From Mycobacterium sp. 141 (GTDB taxonomy: Bacteria > Actinomycetota > Actinomycetes > Mycobacteriales > Mycobacteriaceae), in NCBI RefSeq assembly GCF_000382405.1, contig NZ_KB908267.1, positions 58,150 through 122,149 on the forward strand: 64,000 nt of DNA. Reading direction: 5' to 3'. Positions within the stretch are counted from its first letter, which is position 1, and every line of letters begins with the position of its first letter. The translations under genes were made by a program, and so were the position numbers. Shown here in pieces: positions 1-9,456 of the stretch. Below the pieces are notes generated by a model that had not been told where the DNA came from, did no database searches, and saw only the letters and a list, made by a program, of their open reading frames with translations.

Positions 1-39
1 TGAGTCGATCAACTAGCAACGATGGGCTACGTCGGGCCG

Positions 40-332
40 CTACCCGATGACGTGCTCGATCTCGCCGAAGCCCTCGAGTGCCAGGGTGAGGGTGTCACCG
101 CGACGTAGCCAGTTCCCGGTCTCCATGCCACTACCGCCGGGTAGGGTTCCGGTGCCGAAGAGCTCACCCGGCAACAGTTGCTCGCTGCGCGATGCGTGCG
201 CGAGCACCTCGCCGAGGGTGTGCTGCTTACCAGCGCTGGACACGGTGCTGACCACCGAACCGTTGATCGCGACCGAACCGGTGATCGCGTCGATGCGGGG
301 CAGGTTTCGGTGCGGACTCGCCGTAGTTTCAT
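40..332 (-). pseudogene. fumarylacetoacetate hydrolase (FAH) family relic with internal deletion
   Basis: The ATG at 332-330 overlaps the TGA of the upstream oxidase gene (ATGA), the usual coupling of a real downstream gene. It begins MKLRRVRTE, which resembles an FAH-family N-terminus. Almost at once FAH-like sequence resumes in another frame: NLPRIDAITG, then HTLGEVLAHASRSEQLLPGE, ELFGTGTLPGGSGMETG and a final GEIEHVIG before the stop at 42-40. That is the C-terminal end of the FAH fold, where GTGTLPG is the usual active-site loop region. Family members are about 280-330 residues, so roughly 200 residues are missing and the two ends are out of frame. I infer an internal deletion with its junction near 300-316. 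The product should be non-functional. Confidence 0.7.
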
Positions 333-1807
333 CGGTGCTCCGTCGGTCCCAGCGCCGTGCAGATCAGCCCGGCGGGATCGTAGTGAGACCGGACGGTATT
401 CAGCCGGTCCAGGTTGTGCCCGAAGTAGCGGGCCGCGGGCATGCCGGCCTCGACGTAGTTGACGTACCCGCCGGCCGAATTCGCTTGCACCGCGTGGTGC
501 GCGTCGCGCAGCCAGCCCGTGGCGGTGTCGACTGCGGCCGATGATGTCGGCTCGGTATACCACTGCACGCAGGCGGCGTCGCGTCGCCACGGGAAGGCGG
601 TGGCGTCAGGTGCCGTATCGGTCACGGCGCCGTCGAGTGATTCGACGACAGCGGTCGCGGCCCCCGCGTCCTTGGCCCAGGCGGACAACGCGGTGACGAT
701 GGATTCGGCAGCGGTGTGGGTCATTTCCGCGACGATGTCCGAGCCCGCGACGAAGGCCCGGGGCCTGGTGGCGTCGTTGCCGCCTTCGAAGTAATGGACG
801 AAGTCCAGATGGCCCAGGGTCTGGGTTCGGGTGCTCAGCGGGGCCGCGCCGATCACGGCGGCCAGGGCAGCCGCCGCGTGGTCACCGGTCTGTGCGGGAG
901 TCGCCAGCACGATGCTGCATTGCAGATCGGTGCCAGGGCCGGAAGTCAGGTTGACCATGCCCCAGACTTCCCGCGGTGCCGTGCTCAGCCAGTGATGCCA
1001 TCCGTAGAGCAGTTGTGCCGCCGCGCTTTCAGGGAACGTGAGGGTGACGACGTCGCGGTCGACGGTTGCAAAGGTATGGAATGTGAACGAGGTGACCACG
1101 CCGCACCCGCCTCCGCCGCCCCGCAGCGCCCAGAGCAAGTCTTCGTGGTCGTCCGACGACGCGGTGACCGTCTCGCCGCCGGGCACGACGACGGTCGCCG
1201 AAACCAGGCTGTCGCACGTCAGTCCGTAGCGCCGGGCATCGGAACCCAGGCCACCGCCCAGCGTCAGGCCCGCGACACCGACGCTCGGGCAGCTCCCGGT
1301 GGGAATCGAGCGGCCGTGCTCGTCGAGTGCGCTCTGCACCGTGTCGAGATCGGTGGCGGCTGCAACCGTCACCAGGCCGGTACCGTCGTCGTAGTCGATG
1401 GTGCGGGGCAGCCCGCGTAAGTCGATGACCATCGCGCCCGATGTCGCCGAGGCGCCGATGTAGGAGTGCCCGCCGCTACGGGGCGCAACCTTGATGGCGT
1501 GCTCGGCGGCGAACACGAGGGCTTTCGACACGTCGCCGGACGAGCCGGCCACGACCACCGCGGCAGGTCTCGTGTCATCGAACCGGGTATTGAAAACGCC
1601 CTTGGCAGCAGGGAATTCCGCGTCATCCGGCAGGATGACCTTACCGTCGAGCGAACCGGAAAGGGCGCCCCAGTCCGGTGGTCCGGCAGCCGTCGTCGAG
1701 CCTGCCGGGGGAGGTGCGGGACCGTCGCGGCACGCGCCGAGTGCTCCGGCGGTCGCCAGTCCAAGTGCCCCGCGTAAGAAGGTCTGACGAGAGATCTGCG
1801 AGGTCAT
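329..1807 (-). CDS. FAD-linked oxidase, berberine bridge enzyme type, exported
   Basis: A 492-residue flavin oxidase of the vanillyl-alcohol oxidase/BBE superfamily. The N-terminus (SRQTFLRGALGLATAGALGAC) reads as a weak Tat-like signal (RQ instead of RR) ending in a lipobox-like LGAC with Cys26, so an exported lipoprotein is likely. The FAD-binding half carries GGHSYIG with His114, the usual 8-alpha-histidyl flavin attachment residue, and GSCPSVGVAGLTLGGG with Cys172 at the second attachment site, so bicovalent flavin is expected. The C-terminus (VNYVEAG, YFGHNLDRL, VRSHYDPAGLI) is the BBE domain. The substrate cannot be read from sequence. It lies 20 bp downstream of the antigen 85-like gene on the same strand and overlaps the FAH relic by 4 bp, so the three form an operon. 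Confidence 0.9.
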   Translation of the reverse strand: MTSQISRQTFLRGALGLATAGALGACRDGPAPPPAGSTTAAGPPDWGALSGSLDGKVILPDDAEFPAAKGVFNTRFDDTRPAAVVVAGSSGDVSKALVFAAEHAIKVAPRSGGHSYIGASATSGAMVIDLRGLPRTIDYDDGTGLVTVAAATDLDTVQSALDEHGRSIPTGSCPSVGVAGLTLGGGLGSDARRYGLTCDSLVSATVVVPGGETVTASSDDHEDLLWALRGGGGGCGVVTSFTFHTFATVDRDVVTLTFPESAAAQLLYGWHHWLSTAPREVWGMVNLTSGPGTDLQCSIVLATPAQTGDHAAAALAAVIGAAPLSTRTQTLGHLDFVHYFEGGNDATRPRAFVAGSDIVAEMTHTAAESIVTALSAWAKDAGAATAVVESLDGAVTDTAPDATAFPWRRDAACVQWYTEPTSSAAVDTATGWLRDAHHAVQANSAGGYVNYVEAGMPAARYFGHNLDRLNTVRSHYDPAGLICTALGPTEHR

Positions 1808-1827
1808 GGTGCGACGGGCGGAGCCGG

Positions 1828-3021
<1,194 letters not shown>

Positions 3022-3143
3022 CTAACAATGCAGTCTGTGATGGCCACAGGGCCGCGCCCGGCGTAACCCGGCCGTTACCAAGATGATTCGATCCCGATGC
3101 TGAACAGACCGATGATCGTCTATTTTGCGATCCGGACGGCTGG

Positions 3144-3995
3144 TCAGTGCGAACGGCGCCACACCCGCGGCGAAGCACCATGCGTGGCCCGGAACTGGCG
3201 GCTGAAATACCCCGGATCGACAACTCCGACCCGGGTCGCGATCTCGGCCACCGGCAGTTCGGTATCGGTGAGCAGTTGTCGAGCCCGCGCCATCCGGCGT
3301 TCGATGATCCATTCGCCGACCGTGCGGCCGGTGCGGCGGCGTACCAGTGTCGTGAGATGGCCCGGGGTCAGCCCGACAGCGTCGGCAACGTCCCGCAATG
3401 ACAGGGGCTCGCCGATGCGACGGTCGATGACGTCGAAAACTTCGGCGAGCAGAGGTTCGCCGTTGCGGCGCAGATCGCCCACCACATCGCCGGCCAGTCG
3501 GGCCAGGTCGATCAGCAGCAGCGTCAGATGGGCCAGCGCCGCCTGGCGGTACCCGTCCCGGCGCTCAGCGAGCTCGGTCTCGATCGATCGGATCGTGCTG
3601 TCCCACAAGGTTTGCCTCTCCATCGGGACCGCCAGCTGTAGCAAGCCGCCGGCCTGGCCGTGCAGGAACGGAAACAGCAGCGGATGCGATTGCCACGACG
3701 GCCACGGCGAACGGCTGTCGCTGCCGAGTGCGCCCGGATCGAAGAGCACCCCGGCTCCTTCACCCGAAGTCGTCGTGATCGACGGATCGATCACGGCGCC
3801 GGTGGCGACGACGAATACCGCCCCGGTGGCGGGCTCGTACCAGAGCACCGGGAACTCGTGGATGTGCGGGCCGGGTGCGGTCACCTCGGCCCGCACGCCC
3901 CGTAGCACGGTGACGGGCGGCCGATCCGGGGTGCCGTGGTACTGGAACACCGGTACGCCGTCGCGGCGGTGAGCGAGGCGCGCAACCTCAGGCAT
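3144..3995 (-). CDS. AraC-family transcriptional regulator
   Basis: About 283 residues from the ATG at 3995 (MPEVARLAHRRDG). The N-terminal half is cupin-like (FQYHGTPDRPPVTVL, HIHEFPVLWYEP), the ligand-sensing half of AraC proteins. The C-terminal 100 residues contain both helix-turn-helix units (LSLRDVADAVGLTPGHLTTL and LPVAEIATRVGVVDPGYFSR) and end with FRATHGASPRVWRR, the classic AraC signature. An in-frame ATG at 4037 would add 14 residues but would overlap the likely transcript of the divergent methyltransferase gene. The effector is unknown; the divergent neighbour at 4069 is the obvious candidate target. Confidence 0.9.
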   Translation of the reverse strand: MPEVARLAHRRDGVPVFQYHGTPDRPPVTVLRGVRAEVTAPGPHIHEFPVLWYEPATGAVFVVATGAVIDPSITTTSGEGAGVLFDPGALGSDSRSPWPSWQSHPLLFPFLHGQAGGLLQLAVPMERQTLWDSTIRSIETELAERRDGYRQAALAHLTLLLIDLARLAGDVVGDLRRNGEPLLAEVFDVIDRRIGEPLSLRDVADAVGLTPGHLTTLVRRRTGRTVGEWIIERRMARARQLLTDTELPVAEIATRVGVVDPGYFSRQFRATHGASPRVWRRSH

Positions 3996-4068
3996 GTACC
4001 GAAGATAGTCCAGATATTGCCGAGAATCCCCCAACATGGCCTGTCAAGACCAGATCACCATGGGGAGT

Positions 4069-4677
4069 ATGACCGAGCATCATCCGCATCTTCTGAATCC
4101 GCATCGTCCGGCCAATCGGCACGACTACCTGCCCGCTGCCGGGCACGACCTGCTGCTGCCGGGCTACGACCTGCTGACCAAGCTGCTCGGAATGGGCCGC
4201 GTCTACGATGCCCTGGTCCGGCAGGCAGAGCTCGCCCCCGGACAGCGGGTGATCGAAATCGGTTGCGGCACTGGCAACGTCACCACCCGCGTCAAACGGG
4301 CCTGCCCCGCAGTGGATATCACCGCAACCGATCCGGATCCGCGGGCGCTGGCCCGGGCGCAGCGGAAAACCAAGGGTATGACCGGCATTCGGTTCGAACG
4401 CGCTTACGCGCAGCACCTGCCGTTCGAGGACGGTGAATTCGACCGGGCATTGTCGTCGATGATGCTGCATCACCTCGACGAGGCCACCAAGTCCGCCGCC
4501 GCGGCGGAACTGTTTCGGGTGCTTAAACCCGGTGGCCGACTCGACATCGTCGATATCCGCGGTGCCGCCATACCGCAGTTGCTCACCACGGCCGGCTTCG
4601 ACTGCGCCGTCGTCAGGACCCGGCCCCATCGCGTGATGGGCAGCCTGAGTTTCTATCACGCGTCGCGTTCCGCCTGA
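4069..4677 (+). CDS. class I SAM-dependent methyltransferase
   Basis: About 202 residues from the ATG at 4069, which follows GGGGAG; an upstream in-frame ATG at 4036 is possible but has no good ribosome site. Motif I is VIEIGCGTGNVTTR (SAM binding), followed by an acidic TATDPDP, the LPFEDGEFDRALSSMMLHHL segment and RVLKPGGRLDIVD, all typical of the Methyltransf_11/25 Rossmann fold. The substrate is unknown. It is divergent from the AraC regulator, with start codons about 75 bp apart, so it is probably controlled by it. Confidence 0.88.
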   Translation: MTEHHPHLLNPHRPANRHDYLPAAGHDLLLPGYDLLTKLLGMGRVYDALVRQAELAPGQRVIEIGCGTGNVTTRVKRACPAVDITATDPDPRALARAQRKTKGMTGIRFERAYAQHLPFEDGEFDRALSSMMLHHLDEATKSAAAAELFRVLKPGGRLDIVDIRGAAIPQLLTTAGFDCAVVRTRPHRVMGSLSFYHASRSA

Positions 4678-4687
4678 GATCGGTGCC

Positions 4688-6604
4688 TTATCCGAATGCC
4701 GCCGGGTCGGCCAGCGGGATGAGGATTTGGGACGGCGACTGTCCGCCCTGGCGCAGCTGATAGACGCCGCCCGCCAGGGCTCGGCGGGCCGGCTTGGTCG
4801 GCACCAGGTTCGGGAAGTCGTAGGTGGTCAGGGTCAGCCGCAACCGATGTCCGGCCTCGATCAGCGCAGCAGTGGGAAACACCTCGATGTCGTAGCGCGT
4901 CAGCTGCCCCGGCACCACCGGGACGACGGCTGCGCGAGTGCTGATGTGGTGCGGCCGCAGCACCGTGCCGTCGTCCAGGTACCATGTCTTGTCGGTATCC
5001 AGGGTGCGATGCGAACCGAGCAGGGCGCCCTGGGTCAGGGGACGGCTCACCCCTGCGGGGGACACGTCGTCCAGATGAGCCACCCACAACGTCTCCGTCG
5101 TGCTGGCGCGCGCGTACACGGTGAGCGCGACCGGGCCCGCCACCAACCGCGGCGTGTCGAACACTGTGGTGGTGTAGGTCAGCGCTTCTCGCTGAAGCCT
5201 GCTGTTGTCGAGGTCGTAGCGGATGCGGCGGCCGGCCTGGGACACCACGAAGCTGCCCATCCCGAGACTCCACTGTTCCAGGCTGCGTCCCGAGATCGGC
5301 CCACGCGTGGCGTACCGGAGCATCGCCTCGGTCACGTCGGGCTCGACCTCGGTGCTCAGTCCGCCGCCGTCGGACAGGAAGAACCGCGTGGGCGTGGCCT
5401 CGGGGAACGGATATTCGCTGGTGTGAAACCACCGCGAGCCGCCGATGGCCTGGAAGCGCACCGGCGTACCCGTCACCGCGGCGTCCTCGGAGTCTTTCAG
5501 CCAACGGTCGAACCACCGCAGCTGCAGGGCACGCAGATGCAGGCCGTCCAGATCCGAAACGTGGTACCAGGGACCCATCATCAGCTGGATGCGCTCCGAG
5601 GTCGGCTGGCCCGGCTGCATCGGCGCATCGGCGGGCCGACCCGCGAAGGTGTTCTGCAGGGCGGCGTAGTTGAGTGGCGCCCCGCGCTGGAAAGCGTCGT
5701 GCCACCCGCCGACGAGGAACACCGCGACGTCGTTGCCGACGATGTTCGGCAACACGTCGCTGGCGCGCATACCGTCCCAGAACGGGCCGTCGAATGCGTT
5801 GTCCCCGCCGGCCGTCGCATCGGCGATCATGCTCTTGAAGTACTGCCGTTGGTCGTGTCCGCGCTGACGTACCCCGGCCAGCCCACCCGCCCGCGGACGC
5901 TCGTGGGGACCACGGTTGGCGAACTCCAGCGTCGAATTGACCACGTTCAGAAGCGAATACACCGCACCGTAGGCCCGGACCGTGCGCATGTGCGGGACGC
6001 CGCCCATGGTGACCACGTCGCGGTAGAAATCGTTGGCGGCCATCACCGGAAAGATCGCCCGCAGCGGTGAGCCCGGGCCGACAGCGGCTGCGGTCAGCAG
6101 TTGGTTGATCGCCAGATAGGAGATACCGAACATGCCGACCCGGCCGTTGGAATTCGGCAATTGCGCGGCCCAGGCGACCAGGTCGACGCCGTCGGTGACC
6201 TGCTCGGCGCCCAGCATCTCGAACGATCCGCCGGAAACCCCGGTACCGCGGACGTCGGCTATCACCTCGATGTAGCCGCGCCTGATCAGATATGGGGTTG
6301 CCCCGCCGCCGATCTGCGCGGCCGGCGGCGGAGCCTTCTTGCCGTAGGGCGTGATGGACAGCAGCACCGGGAACGGGCCCGGTGCCGGCTCACCGGTCTC
6401 GGGAATGGTCGGGTAGTGAATGTCAGCCCGCAGCACAGTGCCGTCGCGCACCGGGACCGCGACGTTGTGGCGCACGCCGATGCCGAACCGCGCGGGTTCG
6501 GGCGTCCACGGTGGTTCCAGTGGTGACGGGCTTGTCTTGCGCGTCCGTGCCGCTGCCCAGCCGGCCATCGTCTTTTCTCGCACGGCCTGCAACCGGTTCG
6601 TCAT
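4688..6604 (-). CDS. CocE/NonD-type X-Pro dipeptidyl-peptidase family hydrolase
   Basis: A 638-residue serine hydrolase. The N-terminal S15 domain has the ITPYGKK strand, DVRGTGVSGGSFEML, and the nucleophile elbow GMFGISYLAINQLL (Ser in GISY). The C-terminal half has the jelly-roll typical of the family (LTVYARASTTETLWVAHLDD ... GHRLRLTLTTYDFPN). Relatives hydrolyse esters or amides such as acylated alkaloids or beta-lactam side chains; the substrate here cannot be inferred. The start ATG at 6604 follows AAGGGGGA at good spacing. No signal peptide is seen, so it is probably cytoplasmic. It converges with the methyltransferase gene across a 10-bp gap. Confidence 0.92.
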   Translation of the reverse strand: MTNRLQAVREKTMAGWAAARTRKTSPSPLEPPWTPEPARFGIGVRHNVAVPVRDGTVLRADIHYPTIPETGEPAPGPFPVLLSITPYGKKAPPPAAQIGGGATPYLIRRGYIEVIADVRGTGVSGGSFEMLGAEQVTDGVDLVAWAAQLPNSNGRVGMFGISYLAINQLLTAAAVGPGSPLRAIFPVMAANDFYRDVVTMGGVPHMRTVRAYGAVYSLLNVVNSTLEFANRGPHERPRAGGLAGVRQRGHDQRQYFKSMIADATAGGDNAFDGPFWDGMRASDVLPNIVGNDVAVFLVGGWHDAFQRGAPLNYAALQNTFAGRPADAPMQPGQPTSERIQLMMGPWYHVSDLDGLHLRALQLRWFDRWLKDSEDAAVTGTPVRFQAIGGSRWFHTSEYPFPEATPTRFFLSDGGGLSTEVEPDVTEAMLRYATRGPISGRSLEQWSLGMGSFVVSQAGRRIRYDLDNSRLQREALTYTTTVFDTPRLVAGPVALTVYARASTTETLWVAHLDDVSPAGVSRPLTQGALLGSHRTLDTDKTWYLDDGTVLRPHHISTRAAVVPVVPGQLTRYDIEVFPTAALIEAGHRLRLTLTTYDFPNLVPTKPARRALAGGVYQLRQGGQSPSQILIPLADPAAFG

Positions 6605-6661
6605 GAAGTCCCCCTTGACGACGTGTCGGCGATCAGCTCGACCGTAGACGAGGAGGTGACG

Positions 6662-7135
6662 TCACCGCTTTTGCCGCAGGTCGGCCAGAGAATTGCGCAG
6701 GCCGCCGTCGAGCCAGATCTGCACGAGGGCCACGGCAAGCATGATGGCCGCAGTGATCATGTGCACGACGGCATCGGTGGTGTTGTTCGGGAACGAGAAC
6801 ACGAACGCCACCTGGTGTGAGAAGAAGGCCCAGATTCCCGGCAGCGCACCGGCCACCGCCGCCAGCAGCAGGTACAGCACCGACCACGACTTGCGCCAGC
6901 AGAACACCAGGCCGGGAGCGAACAAGGCGAGACCGGCAACGGCGTGCCAACCGTTGTAATCCATCCCCATGATCTGCATGGTGGGGGCGCCGGGACCGAT
7001 GGCGAAACTCGGCTCGGCGATGAATCCGACGACCGCCTGGACCACGTGAAACAGTGCGATCACCAACAATCCCCACTGTGCAAAGCTCCAGTGCTTCACC
7101 CTTCGGACGTTACGACCACTACAGTCTGTGGTCAA
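6662..7135 (-). CDS. DUF4383-like four-helix membrane protein
   Basis: About 157 residues with four hydrophobic segments (WGLLVIALFHVVQAVVGF, WHAVAGLALFAPGLVF, LYLLLAAVAGALPGIWAF, VVHMITAAIMLAVALVQIW). The layout, with a polar loop after helix 1 and the VVHMITA motif in the last helix, resembles the DUF4383 family of actinobacterial membrane proteins of unknown function. The start is uncertain: a GTG at 7099 (reading VKHWSF) is also plausible. It ends 57 bp before the hydrolase start on the same strand and may share its transcript. Confidence 0.75.
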   Translation of the reverse strand: MTTDCSGRNVRRVKHWSFAQWGLLVIALFHVVQAVVGFIAEPSFAIGPGAPTMQIMGMDYNGWHAVAGLALFAPGLVFCWRKSWSVLYLLLAAVAGALPGIWAFFSHQVAFVFSFPNNTTDAVVHMITAAIMLAVALVQIWLDGGLRNSLADLRQKR

Positions 7136-7209
7136 CGTCGATGCACTGGGCCACGAGGCATCGAGGTCTCCTGGAATAGTGGGCGTGGGTTCGGAGGTTG
7201 CGCACAGAC

Positions 7210-7653
7210 GTGACGGTCACCTCATCTAACCCGCCGTTCGATCCGCGGGATCTGCTCGCCGAGGTCCGCCTCGGGATACTCGCCACCATCAAGGCCAGCG
7301 GTATGCCACAGCTGTCCCCGGTGACGCAGTCGTATGTCCGGTCCGCCGACATCATCCAGGTATCGATGACCGACGGCCGCGCCAAGACCCTCAATCTCCG
7401 ACGCGACCCCCGTGCCGCGATCGAGGTGACCAGGTCGGACGGCTGGGCCTGGGCGACCGCCGAAGGGCCGGTGACGCTCATCGGTCCGGGTACCGATCCG
7501 CACGGTCCCGAGGTGGAAGCGCTCGTCGACTACTACCGCAACGCCGCCGGCGAGCATCCCGACTGGGATGAGTACCGGGCGGTCATGGTGTCCGATCGGC
7601 GGGTGTTGATGACCATGACCGTCGAGCGGGTCTACGGCCAGCAGCTGCGCTGA
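7210..7653 (+). CDS. PPOX-fold, F420- or flavin-dependent oxidoreductase
   Basis: About 147 residues from the GTG at 7210, preceded by GGAGG at 7193-7197. It has the split-barrel flavin-binding plan of the pyridoxamine 5'-phosphate oxidase-like family: VRLGILATIKASGMPQLSPV, MTDGRAKTLNLRRDPRAAIEV and WATAEGPVTLIG. In mycobacteria this length and pattern usually belongs to the F420-binding PPOX group (Rv1155-like); that cofactor is family inference. A TTG at 7198 is also in frame but abuts the GGAGG and so is an unlikely start. Confidence 0.85.
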   Translation: MTVTSSNPPFDPRDLLAEVRLGILATIKASGMPQLSPVTQSYVRSADIIQVSMTDGRAKTLNLRRDPRAAIEVTRSDGWAWATAEGPVTLIGPGTDPHGPEVEALVDYYRNAAGEHPDWDEYRAVMVSDRRVLMTMTVERVYGQQLR

Positions 7654-7661
7654 CCCCTGAC

Positions 7662-8897
7662 TCAGCTCTGCGGGATCTCGGCGGCGATGCGGTCGAGCAC
7701 GGCGGGATAGCGGTTGGCCTCCCGATGGCCGCCGGGTTTGCCGCTGCTGACGATCGCGGCGGACAGCGCGCGCGCCGGGTCGGCCCACACCGCGATGTCG
7801 ACGAGGCCCGTGTGCCCGAACGCCGCCTCGGTGTTCTTCCCGAACGGTCCGAACCGTTTACCGCCGAGCATGTAGCCGGTGCCCCAGCGCATCGGCTTGA
7901 GCCCGGTCGCGACGTCCGGTCGCATCCGCCGAGCCGGTTTGATTGCCGCCCTTAGCGTTTCGGGTTGCATGATCCGCACCCCGTCGAGTTCCCCGCCACG
8001 ACGCAAGATCTCGGCAAAGCGGGAGAGTTCGTCGGCGTTCGAGACGGTGCTCGACGAGGGTACGACGCTGGTGAGGAACAGCGGGGTGTTGCTGAGCGGG
8101 ATGATGCGGTCCAGGGTGCCGCCCACGGCCGCCCGGAACGCCGCGGCGATCGGAGGCGGCAGCGGCTTGCCCGTGGCGTGGCTCGGCGCCACCAGCGAAA
8201 CCTCTTCAGGCGTAACACCGTAATTGGTCCAGCGGAATCCGAGGGGATCGAGGATGTCCTCGGCCAGGATGTCGCGGATGTTACGGCCGGTGGCCGCCAG
8301 GACGATCTCGCGGACCAGCGGACCCCAGGTCAGCCCGTGGTAGATGTGCACGAGCCCGGGCCGATAGACCGGTTTGAGGTTCCCCAACTGCTCACGGGTG
8401 TACTCACTGTCGTTGACCCTCGTGACATCGGGACGCGGACCGGTGTGGATCGGCACCCCCGCGCTGTGGGTGATGACGTGCCGGATGGTGGTGCGATCCT
8501 TGCCGTGACTGGTATAGCTCGGAAGGTAGTCGCAGACGCGATCATCCAACGAGAAGCATCCGCGTTCGACGAGCATGTGCACGACTGTCGTGCTGATGGC
8601 CTTGGCCGCCGAATAGACGCAGAACGGGGTGTCGGTGCGGACCGGGATCTTCTCGGCCTCGGGCGGATCGTCCGGGCCGTTGCCCCAGCCGTGTCCGATC
8701 GCGCGGTTCAGGATCACTTTGCCGTTGCGGCGCAGGCAGATCTGGATCGCCGGGTGCATCCCGGCGCGGTACCAATACTGCACCGACTGCCAGATCCGCT
8801 CGACTGCCTGCGGGTCGATATCGGAGTGAGCTTCTTCCGCGATGGCGGTGACTGTGTCCAGGTCGGAGGGGACTGCGATCCGGCCGTCTGAGCTCAT
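7662..8897 (-). CDS. serine beta-lactamase-like hydrolase (class C / esterase EstB type)
   Basis: About 411 residues from the ATG at 8897 (MSSDGRIAVPSD). The beta-lactamase fold is shown by PFCVYSAAKAIS, which gives the SxxK nucleophile motif, by LVHIYHGLTWG at the position of the YxN tyrosine, and by a late FGHTGLVDIAVW at the KTG/HTG position. Such proteins act as esterases or peptidases more often than as beta-lactamases. No signal peptide is visible. It is the third gene of a same-strand run after the flavohemoglobin and nitrobindin genes, 31 bp after the latter. Confidence 0.88.
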   Translation of the reverse strand: MSSDGRIAVPSDLDTVTAIAEEAHSDIDPQAVERIWQSVQYWYRAGMHPAIQICLRRNGKVILNRAIGHGWGNGPDDPPEAEKIPVRTDTPFCVYSAAKAISTTVVHMLVERGCFSLDDRVCDYLPSYTSHGKDRTTIRHVITHSAGVPIHTGPRPDVTRVNDSEYTREQLGNLKPVYRPGLVHIYHGLTWGPLVREIVLAATGRNIRDILAEDILDPLGFRWTNYGVTPEEVSLVAPSHATGKPLPPPIAAAFRAAVGGTLDRIIPLSNTPLFLTSVVPSSSTVSNADELSRFAEILRRGGELDGVRIMQPETLRAAIKPARRMRPDVATGLKPMRWGTGYMLGGKRFGPFGKNTEAAFGHTGLVDIAVWADPARALSAAIVSSGKPGGHREANRYPAVLDRIAAEIPQS

Positions 8898-8928
8898 GCG
8901 CGATCCGCCTGCGCTTCTCGCTGGCCAG

Positions 8929-9414
8929 TCATGCTCGGCTCCTGTGCAGCGACGCGGCCAAATGATGCTGCACCGGTTGACCGACGGCACCCATGCGCAC
9001 GGTATAGCTGAGCTCGTCACCGGACACTTTGATCGAACGTGACAGTGCCGTAACGCCTTTGGCGCTCGCGCTGAGGCCGATGTTGGTTGCGGTCAGCTCC
9101 ATCTCGATGGAGTCGTCGGCGACTGTCAGCGACCCTTCCTGGATCTCGGTGATGCCGGTCGGGTGGGCGAGGATCCACTCCACCCGACCGGGCGTCGGCA
9201 CCCGGAGATATCCGGTTTCTGCGTGTAGCGGGCGACCGTCCGCACGTGCCTTGGTGCGTTGGCCATAGGTGAGGAACGGTTTACCGACGTGGCCGAAGGT
9301 GACCTCTTCGACGTAGTCGAACGACTCGATGGTCGGGTACTCGCCAGCACCGTGCCCGGCCCAGGTGCCCAGCAGCGGAGCCAACGCCGCGACGTCGGGA
9401 TGCAGATCAGCCAC
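8929..9414 (-). CDS. nitrobindin-like heme protein (peroxynitrite isomerase)
   Basis: A 161-residue protein of the THAP4/nitrobindin beta-barrel family (formerly DUF1794). The N-terminal LLGTWAGHGAGEYPTI matches the family GxWxGxGxGxYP signature, and the C-terminal QPVQHHLAASLHR holds the histidines expected to bind heme. Family members bind ferric heme and NO and isomerise peroxynitrite to nitrate. It starts at a GTG 42 bp after the flavohemoglobin stop, so the pair is probably co-transcribed and would dispose of both NO and peroxynitrite. Confidence 0.88.
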   Translation of the reverse strand: MADLHPDVAALAPLLGTWAGHGAGEYPTIESFDYVEEVTFGHVGKPFLTYGQRTKARADGRPLHAETGYLRVPTPGRVEWILAHPTGITEIQEGSLTVADDSIEMELTATNIGLSASAKGVTALSRSIKVSGDELSYTVRMGAVGQPVQHHLAASLHRSRA

Positions 9415-9456
9415 GGTCGCCAGGGTACGGACCGCCTGGCACGGCGTCGTATCCGA

